Shown: piece by piece, positions 6,111 through 10,465 of the stretch
Layout of the letters: every line of letters starts with the position of its first letter
Position numbering within the stretch: position 1 is the stretch's first letter
NCBI GenBank assembly: GCA_013813825.1
Contig: JACCRA010000185.1
Location: 1 to 10,465, forward strand
Length of the DNA: 10,465 nt
Direction of reading: 5' to 3'
Source: Pyrinomonadaceae bacterium
GTDB lineage: Bacteria > Acidobacteriota > Blastocatellia > Pyrinomonadales > Pyrinomonadaceae
Notes under the pieces: model-generated
Told to the model about the DNA's origin: nothing
Seen by the model: the letters and a program-made list of their open reading frames with translations, nothing else
Database searches by the model: none
Made by a program: the position numbers and the translations under genes

Positions 6111-6668
6111 ATGCGTTTATTGATCTCGACGACCGCCGCGTTGTGCTTGACGGTCGCGCTGTTGACGGCGGCCTGTAATCCGCAGGACGCGACTGCGCCG
6201 CCGACACAGCAGCAACAAGCGGCTAAGAACAGCAACGTGCCAACCGGCGCAACACCACTGCCGTCAACACCACCGCTACTACCGGCCACGCCGCCCGGTC
6301 CTCAATCGGCAAATCCGGAAGATGCCATCAGGCGCGTCACGGTTCAAGAATTGAAGGCGGCGCTGGACAAAGGCGAGGCATTAGTCTTGGACGTTCGCAA
6401 CGAGGAATCGTATCAGGCGGGACACATCAAGCCCTCGAAGTTGATGCTAGAGTCTGACATCGACAAACGCTTTCAGGAGTTGCCGAAGGACAAGCTGATC
6501 GTCACTTACTGTGCTTGACCGAACGAACACACCAGCGCCCGTGCGGCGCACACGCTCAAAACCAAAGGTTACGAAAAAGTCGGCGCGTTGCTCGGCGGCT
6601 ACGATGCGTGGCGGAAAGCCAGCTACCCTGTCGAGCCTGCGCCGGCGGCTTCCGGGCCGGCAAAATGA
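6111..6668 (+). CDS. Exported rhodanese-domain protein, probable selenoprotein
   Basis: Translated through one in-frame TGA (6516-6518), this is a 185-residue protein. The start ATG 6111 has AGGAG (6096-6100) 10 bases upstream. Residues 1-22 form a signal peptide ending ALLTAAC, a plausible lipobox with Cys22. A Pro/Thr/Gln-rich linker follows (about 23-68), then a single rhodanese domain (about 75-175): VTVQELKAAL, LVLDVRNEESYQAGHI (91-106), active-site strand LIVTYC (129-134), then the TGA at codon 136, then PNEHTSARAA (137-146) and LLGGYDAW (160-167). Related rhodaneses, as I recall them, read YCxCPxE here, so the TGA stands where a second Cys is expected, two residues after the canonical Cys134. 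TGA is one base from both Cys codons and is also the Sec codon. The 49 codons after it contain the full expected end of the fold without further damage. A recent nonsense mutation or sequencing error is the alternative; the conventional product would stop at 6518 after 135 residues. Confidence 0.75.
6535..6549 (+). promoter_or_regulatory. Candidate bacterial SECIS hairpin after the TGA
   Basis: GCGCC (6535-6539) pairs perfectly with GGCGC (6545-6549) around the 5-base loop CGTGC. The stem starts 16 bases and the loop 21 bases after the TGA (6516-6518), and the second loop base is G. Bacterial SECIS elements recognised by SelB are stem-loops placed shortly after the UGA, inside the coding frame, usually with a G near the start of the loop. 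An alternative fold pairs AGCG (6534-6537) with CGCT (6553-6556) and GTG with CAC inside. The local sequence is GC-rich, so a chance hairpin cannot be excluded. Confidence 0.45.
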
Positions 6669-6715
6669 CAACTCGCATATCAGGCGATTTCTAACCCGAC
6701 AATATCTAACTTTCA

Positions 6716-6782
6716 AGACACAGGTGCGCCGGCACGAAGCAGAGGCTCAAACCTTTCTTCGTGCCGGCGCAGTTTTGTGTCT
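6716..6782. terminator. Large hairpin between convergent genes
   Basis: A perfect 15-base inverted repeat joins 6725-6739 (TGCGCCGGCACGAAG) and 6757-6771. An outer 7-base pair of arms, AGACACA (6716-6722) and TGTGTCT (6776-6782), extends it across a small internal loop (GG against GTTT). AGG (6743-6745) can also pair with CCT (6752-6754) in the loop. It lies 47 bases after the rhodanese stop and 18 bases before the stop of the minus-strand gene. TTTT follows the inner stem on the plus strand, while the minus side has no good T-run. A terminator, possibly bidirectional, is the simplest reading; a small mobile palindromic repeat is the alternative. Confidence 0.75.
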
Positions 6783-6800
6783 GATTTTTGACCGCCCGGG

Positions 6801-7142
6801 TTACATCGCTTTCTGCCGGTCGGTGAGTTCAACGTTCATTTTAACGAGGGTGTCTTTGTTGAGCGTGCCTGTCACTTTCACGCCCTCGGCCTCTTGATAT
6901 TTCTTGATTGCGGCGCGTGTGGCCGGGTCCAACTTGCCGGTCTGCTCTCCCGTGTACAGCCCGCGCTCCTTGAGCATTCCTTGCACCTGCTTGATCTGAT
7001 CCTTCGTGGCGCGAAAAACCGGGCCACGTTTGGCGGCAGGCTTCTTACCGGTCATGTCGTTGTTGGTGTTCTGCATGGCCGCTGCCGCGCCGGAAGACAT
7101 GGCGAACAGTAGCGTGAGGACAACGCACAAAAGTCTCTTCAT
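6801..7142 (-). CDS. Secreted peptidoglycan-binding domain protein
   Basis: This is a 113-residue exported protein. A signal peptide (about 1-22, ending SSGAAAA) is followed by a short basic linker (33-45) and one peptidoglycan-binding domain of the PG_binding_1 type (about 48-102). Within the domain, IKQVQGMLKERGLYTG, then GKLDPATRAAIKKYQ, then GVKVTGTLNKDTL form the three-helix repeat with its conserved Gly, Asp and Thr positions. There is no catalytic domain, so it probably binds cell wall without cutting it. AAGGAG on the minus strand (7151-7156) is 8 bases from the ATG and fixes the start. It is divergent from the lytic transglycosylase gene, another cell-wall protein, and convergent with the rhodanese gene. 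Confidence 0.87.
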   Translation of the reverse strand: MKRLLCVVLTLLFAMSSGAAAAMQNTNNDMTGKKPAAKRGPVFRATKDQIKQVQGMLKERGLYTGEQTGKLDPATRAAIKKYQEAEGVKVTGTLNKDTLVKMNVELTDRQKAM

Positions 7143-7511
7143 CGGATTTTCTCCTTAAATGGTTGGGCGCTTAGTGAGGCGCGTTAAGATTGTGGCTTGC
7201 TGAGGTAATGCCACCGCTTTTTGAAGCGCAGCCATCATATACCCGCTGTCAAGCCCCCGGAATAATTAAATTTCCCAACCGAATTCCCTGAATTTCCCGC
7301 CTTTTCCGTTGCTCGCTCCCAAAGCACAAACACGTTGAACAAAGGCCAACAAATGTGTTAGTCTTTCATTGCGCTCACTTAACGGGCGTGCGAGCAGCCG
7401 ATAGCGCTGACAATTCGCCGGCCTCCGCACACTAGTTTGCCCGCCGTCCGTCAAAACGGCGAGCAGTTGATCAACCTTCTGGTCCCAAACTGGCAGTTCA
7501 CTTCACAGCCC
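7143..7511. other. Divergent intergenic region of two cell-wall genes
   Basis: These 369 bases separate the minus-strand peptidoglycan-binding gene from the plus-strand transglycosylase gene and must hold both promoters. Besides the ribosome binding site of the minus-strand gene and the candidate plus-strand promoter at 7335-7363, I see a short cluster of AATTTCCC (7269-7276), AATTCCC (7282-7288) and AATTTCCC (7291-7298). No small gene is convincing; the open frame from 7437 to 7511 has no sequence character of an exported-protein start. Confidence 0.5.
7335..7363 (+). promoter_or_regulatory. Possible promoter of the transglycosylase gene
   Basis: TTGAAC (7335-7340) and TTAGTC (7358-7363) are separated by 17 bases. 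The -35 box is good and the -10 box is weak. Transcription would start near 7370, leaving a leader of about 140 bases before ATG 7512. Confidence 0.3.
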
Positions 7512-8333
7512 ATGAAGATTTTTTTTCTACTGACCTCGCTTGCTTTTTTCTTGTCTGGCGCGACGGCCTCGGCTCAAACTTCGTCGCGTCACGGCCTCGA
7601 CAATTTCGGCCTCGCACGCGGAGTTATCATTGAGACGCCGCCAATCCCTCCGGCTTTCGCATCCAACCGGCAACGCGAAGTTGGCGGCACACAAAGCGCG
7701 AGTACCGACAAAATACACACGAAGTTGGCGCTGTTTTCGCACGCGCGGCCGAACCTGCTGATGACGGCGAGCCAGTCGCTTGACGGCTTCACCACCGGCA
7801 ACTCGAAAATTGACGGACTGATCGCCGCCGCGGGCGCGCGACACGGCGTCGATCCGGTGTTGCTCTACGCGATCATGCACCGCGAATCGGCGTTCAAGCA
7901 GCGGGCTGTTTCTTATAAAGGCGCACGCGGCCTGATGCAGTTGATGCCGGCCACGGCGGCGCGCTTCGGCGTGCGCGACATTTTCGATCCGGCGCAAAAT
8001 ATCGAAGGCGGCACGCGCTACGTGCGCTACCTGCTCAACTTTTTTGGCGGTGACGTGCCGCTCGCTCTCGCCGGCTACAACGCGGGCGAAGGCGCGGTAC
8101 TCAAATACGGACGGCGCGTCCCTCCTTACCGCGAGACGCAGGAGTACGTCCGGCGCATCGGCGAACGCTACGCGCTGATGCGAAGTCCACAGACAGCATT
8201 CACCGCTCCATCCGTCACAACCGCGCAAATGTCTGTGATTGAGGCGACGGAGACGCCAAGCGTGACGCTCTACGAGCGGCAAGTCGGAGCCGTCCGCCTG
8301 CCCGACGGCAAGTTCCGGCTGGTCAGTCAATAA
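7512..8333 (+). CDS. Secreted SLT-type lytic transglycosylase
   Basis: This is a 273-residue exported protein that cleaves the MurNAc-GlcNAc bond of peptidoglycan non-hydrolytically. The signal peptide is residues 1-21 ([10 protein letters not shown] start, ATASA end). A low-complexity linker follows (about 22-95), then an SLT/goose-lysozyme-like domain (about 97-215). Catalytic Glu125 lies in MHRESAF (122-128). [17 protein letters not shown] (137-153) and [11 protein letters not shown] (186-196) are the conserved substrate-cleft segments, and [12 protein letters not shown] (205-216) is the usual domain end. The C-terminal 55 residues have no recognisable domain. Start ATG 7512 is chosen because the signal peptide begins there; an in-frame start at 7437 would bury it behind 25 residues. 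No clear Shine-Dalgarno sequence precedes it. A strong terminator follows directly. Confidence 0.94.
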   Translation: MKIFFLLTSLAFFLSGATASAQTSSRHGLDNFGLARGVIIETPPIPPAFASNRQREVGGTQSASTDKIHTKLALFSHARPNLLMTASQSLDGFTTGNSKIDGLIAAAGARHGVDPVLLYAIMHRESAFKQRAVSYKGARGLMQLMPATAARFGVRDIFDPAQNIEGGTRYVRYLLNFFGGDVPLALAGYNAGEGAVLKYGRRVPPYRETQEYVRRIGERYALMRSPQTAFTAPSVTTAQMSVIEATETPSVTLYERQVGAVRLPDGKFRLVSQ

Positions 8334-8357
8334 ATCTCAACTCAAAGTCAGAGAACT

Positions 8358-8408
8358 AAAACGGAAGCGAGGACGTTCGTGAAGGCGACTGTCCTCGTTT
8401 CTGTTTTT
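8358..8408 (+). terminator. Intrinsic terminator of the transglycosylase gene
   Basis: A 17-base left arm (8358-8374) pairs fully with 8391-8407, including two G-U pairs. The GC-rich CGAGGAC/GTCCTCG core sits next to a 16-base loop, and the foot of the stem is AAAA paired with TTTT, continuing into one more T. It begins 25 bases after the transglycosylase stop. The A/T base of the stem gives it terminator character mainly on the plus strand. Confidence 0.88.
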
Positions 8409-8433
8409 GTGCGGCTGGTGTTTTTTGTATGAT
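8405..8433 (+). promoter_or_regulatory. Possible promoter of the zinc-ribbon PH gene
   Basis: TATGAT (8428-8433) is a good -10 box. The -35 box at 17 bases is only TTTTGT (8405-8410) and overlaps the end of the preceding terminator stem. Transcription would start near 8440, about 35 bases before the gene. Confidence 0.3.
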
Positions 8434-8474
8434 GGGCGCGCTCGGCGATGGCGGTTGAAGGAGTTTTCAAAATT

Positions 8475-9104
8475 ATGTACTGCATGAACTGCGGCGCGGA
8501 TGTGCCTACGGGCGCGCGTTTCTGTGCCGGGTGCGGCGCGAGCGTGGATGTGGAAGCGACGCGCGTCGCCGCAACGCGCGGCGGCGTGGTGAGCAACAGC
8601 ACCGTCGCCAGCGGGAGTAGCAACCGACAGATGAGCGTGCCCGCACCGGAGGCGGACGAAATCGAGCGCGTTATTTTCCACGTCCGTCCGACGCTTCTCT
8701 TCATCGGCGTCGGCTACGGCGTGGCCGCGCTGGCCGCCGTCCTCCTGACCGTCGTGCTGGCTTACGCGAATCTGCTGCCGGCCTATTACTCCGTGCTGTT
8801 CGGCCTGCCATTGCTGCTCATCCCGGCTTATCATCACCTGCGGCGCAACACCATCAACTACACGCTGACCGACTCGAAGATCGTCATCGATCAAGGCTTG
8901 ATCTCACACCGGACGCGCAACATCCCGCTTCGCAACATACAGGATGTGACCGTCTCCGCCACGATCCTGCAACGCCTGCTCGGCTTTGGCGACCTCGTCA
9001 TCGAGAACGCTAACGAAGTGGGCGGCCAGACGCTGCTCGACAATATCCCGCAACCGCGCCGCTACGCCGATCAACTGCTGCGCGAACTCCGTCGCTGGCG
9101 CTAA
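8475..9104 (+). CDS. Zinc-ribbon and bacterial PH-domain membrane protein
   Basis: This is a 209-residue protein. An N-terminal zinc ribbon has CxxC pairs at Cys3/Cys6 and Cys17/Cys20 (YCMNCG and FCAGCG). A Ser/Thr/Val-rich linker follows (about 24-60), then two membrane helices (about 73-97 and 102-120), then a bPH_2-type pleckstrin-like domain (about 125-205). NYTLTDSKIVIDQGLISH (128-145), IPLRNIQDVTV (150-160) and GFGDLVIENAN (170-180) match the YdbS/YdbT-like family pattern. The biochemical role of the family is unsettled; a scaffold or envelope-stress role is often suggested. AAGGAG (8458-8463) lies 11 bases before ATG 8475, which directly starts the zinc ribbon; the upstream ATG 8448 precedes the Shine-Dalgarno sequence and is rejected. 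Confidence 0.9.
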   Translation: MYCMNCGADVPTGARFCAGCGASVDVEATRVAATRGGVVSNSTVASGSSNRQMSVPAPEADEIERVIFHVRPTLLFIGVGYGVAALAAVLLTVVLAYANLLPAYYSVLFGLPLLLIPAYHHLRRNTINYTLTDSKIVIDQGLISHRTRNIPLRNIQDVTVSATILQRLLGFGDLVIENANEVGGQTLLDNIPQPRRYADQLLRELRRWR

Positions 9105-9221
9105 ACCGGCCGCCGCTCTTATCATCCCGGCCAGACGCAACGACCATTCACTGGTAAACATCCAACACCCGTGCTGCTGGCCGCTCGTTTCTCGCTGGGG
9201 ATTCAAATGAGGGATAACTCT

Positions 9222-10391
9222 ATGCGCGTCTCGTTTCTTTTCAAACTTGGTGTTTTCTGCTTGCTCGCCTTGCTGTTTCTAGTCCCAGCCACAGCCAACG
9301 TAACTTCCGTTGAGGCCGCGAAACTGCTACCTGCTCGCATCGGTACTTTTCGCGCGCAAAAGGCAGCGTTACCGTATGCTCTGCGGGCTTTTGAGCATGG
9401 CCGAAGCGAGCCTAAGGACTTCGGTATTGTGTCGGCGGACAATCGCGTGTACGCCGCGGCGAATGGAGAGGCGCTGGCGGTTGACGTGATTAAGACTGAT
9501 TCCGATGCCGGCGCATATGCGCTTTTAAGCAAGCTCAGAGCGAGCGGCAATTTTTCGGCAATAGACGGTATCGGGACGGAAGCCATCGATATAAATGAAC
9601 ACAATGTTGTCGCTTTTTTTAAAGGCCCGATTTATGTCTTCATCTACAGTATCAGCGGCAAAGCCAGTCACGAAACATTGGTGACATTCGCCCGCTCATT
9701 CGCCGGAACACTCGACGCCGGCGCCAATGAGATACCTGTCCTCGTCAAGCATCTTCCCGAATGGGAGACGATGCAGCAACGTGCTCTGTATTCTGTGAGT
9801 TTGCCCGCACTGCAAATGTTTACGCCGAATCAGCCAGTACTGGAAGCCGTCTCTTTCGCGGGCGGCACGGAGGCGGTGACGGCAAGGTATCCGTCTGGTC
9901 AACTCGTGATCATCGAATTCGCCACGCCGCAACTCGCGGCCGACAACGACGCGCGCATCAATGAAAAGGTTAATCAACTGCGCGGCGCGGGACAGCCGAC
10001 GCCCTCAGCCTACAAGCGTACCGGCAATTACTCTGTCTTTGTCTTCGACGCGCCGGACGATGGGGCGGCGAAGAGTTTGATCGGGCAGGTGAAGTATGAA
10101 AAAGACGTGCGCTGGCTGGGCGATAATCCTTATGCGGCGGAGCGCGCGAATCGGCGCTGGCTCAACATGTCGGTGGGCGTCATCGTCAACACACTCAAGG
10201 TGTCGGGACTGGCAATTGTTTTGTGTCTCGGAGTAGGCGCGGCGTTCGGCGGGGCGATCTTTATGAGACGGCGCACTCAGGCCGCGAATCAAACCAGATT
10301 TTCGGATGCGGGCGGTATGGTGCGCTTAAATCTGGATGATCTGGCTGCTGAGTCGAATCCGGTCAGATTGTTGAAGCGTGGCGGCGAATAA
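9222..10391 (+). CDS. Exported membrane-anchored protein, DUF6599-like, function unknown
   Basis: This is a 389-residue protein with no function I can name. An N-terminal signal peptide (about 1-26) ends in PATA. A large mixed alpha/beta extracytoplasmic region follows (27-320), then one membrane helix (about 326-348), then a basic MRRR stop-transfer and a 40-residue cytoplasmic tail. LLPARIGTFRA (35-45) and ALAVDVIKTDSDAGAYALLSKL (a 22-residue stretch, written here only to locate it at 84-105) resemble the DUF6599 family seen in Acidobacteriota. The second half has a similar strand-helix unit at 226-255. ATG 9222 is preceded by GAGGGA (9209-9214) at 7 bases. ATG 9207 and GTG 9171 are in frame but would put extra residues before the signal peptide. 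It is 117 bases after the PH-domain gene and could be co-transcribed with it. Confidence 0.82.
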   Translation: MRVSFLFKLGVFCLLALLFLVPATANVTSVEAAKLLPARIGTFRAQKAALPYALRAFEHGRSEPKDFGIVSADNRVYAAANGEALAVDVIKTDSDAGAYALLSKLRASGNFSAIDGIGTEAIDINEHNVVAFFKGPIYVFIYSISGKASHETLVTFARSFAGTLDAGANEIPVLVKHLPEWETMQQRALYSVSLPALQMFTPNQPVLEAVSFAGGTEAVTARYPSGQLVIIEFATPQLAADNDARINEKVNQLRGAGQPTPSAYKRTGNYSVFVFDAPDDGAAKSLIGQVKYEKDVRWLGDNPYAAERANRRWLNMSVGVIVNTLKVSGLAIVLCLGVGAAFGGAIFMRRRTQAANQTRFSDAGGMVRLNLDDLAAESNPVRLLKRGGE

Positions 10392-10465
10392 TTTCAAGGG
10401 CACGATAACCGGCAAACTGTTCTCGACAAGTTTGCGACAAATAAAAGCGGCGCGGCGAATATACT

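Noticed and set aside
6519..6668. Reading the second half of the rhodanese as a separate gene or as a frameshifted pseudogene
   Set aside because: It is in the same frame as the first half with no start codon at its beginning, and no frameshift is needed; one TGA is the only interruption.
7234..7252. Minus-strand TTGACA (7247-7252) and TATGAT (7234-7239) before the peptidoglycan-binding gene
   Set aside because: Both boxes look good singly, but only 7 bases separate them, so they cannot serve together as a sigma70 promoter.
7527..8330. Long minus-strand open frame (267 codons) opposite the transglycosylase gene
   Set aside because: It mirrors the codon structure of the plus-strand gene, which has a full SLT domain. 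Its Arg/His-rich product resembles no family and is a shadow of high-GC coding sequence.
10432..10465. Possible promoter at the right edge (TTGCGA and TATACT)
   Set aside because: The spacer is 22 bases, too long, and the downstream gene is outside the window.

Overview
The window is a GC-rich bacterial chromosome segment with ordinary, densely packed genes. No tRNA, rRNA, CRISPR array, insertion sequence or phage gene is visible. The protein mix (soluble P450, bacterial metallothionein, PnuC/NadR pair, zinc-ribbon PH-domain membrane protein, DUF6599-like protein) and the CACGAA-rich intergenic repeat suggest Acidobacteriota, perhaps Blastocatellia. This is an impression from memory of families, not a measured assignment.

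Layout. (1) 1-1236: cytochrome P450, cut at its N-terminus by the window edge. (2) 1237-1541: a gap with CACGAA repeats and a 19-codon signal-peptide-like micro-ORF that runs into the next start codon. (3) 1542-3289: a two-gene unit, an atypical SDR/NmrA-like protein and a membrane-anchored alpha/beta hydrolase, joined by an ATGA overlap. (4) 3397-5870: a compact four-gene unit of metallothionein, FlaR/adenylate-kinase-like P-loop protein, PnuC (nicotinamide riboside uptake) and NadR (ribosylnicotinamide kinase plus NMN adenylyltransferase). The last two form a complete salvage route from external nicotinamide riboside to NAD. (5) 6111-6668: a secreted, probably lipid-anchored rhodanese-domain protein whose frame is interrupted by one TGA exactly in the active-site loop. 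The rest of the domain continues in frame for 49 codons, and a small GC hairpin follows the TGA. I read this as a probable selenoprotein; a nonsense mutation is the alternative. (6) 6716-6782: a large, near-perfect hairpin between two convergent genes. (7) 6801-7142 on the minus strand: a small secreted peptidoglycan-binding protein, divergent from a secreted SLT-type lytic transglycosylase (7512-8333), which ends in a strong intrinsic terminator. (8) 8475-9104: a zinc-ribbon, two-helix, bacterial PH-domain membrane protein. (9) 9222-10391: an exported protein of unknown function with a C-terminal membrane anchor. The last 74 bases hold no gene I can support.

The strongest lead is the in-frame TGA in the rhodanese gene with its downstream hairpin. 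Next are the gene make-up of the metallothionein/NAD-salvage unit and the signal-peptide-like micro-ORF before the SDR gene.
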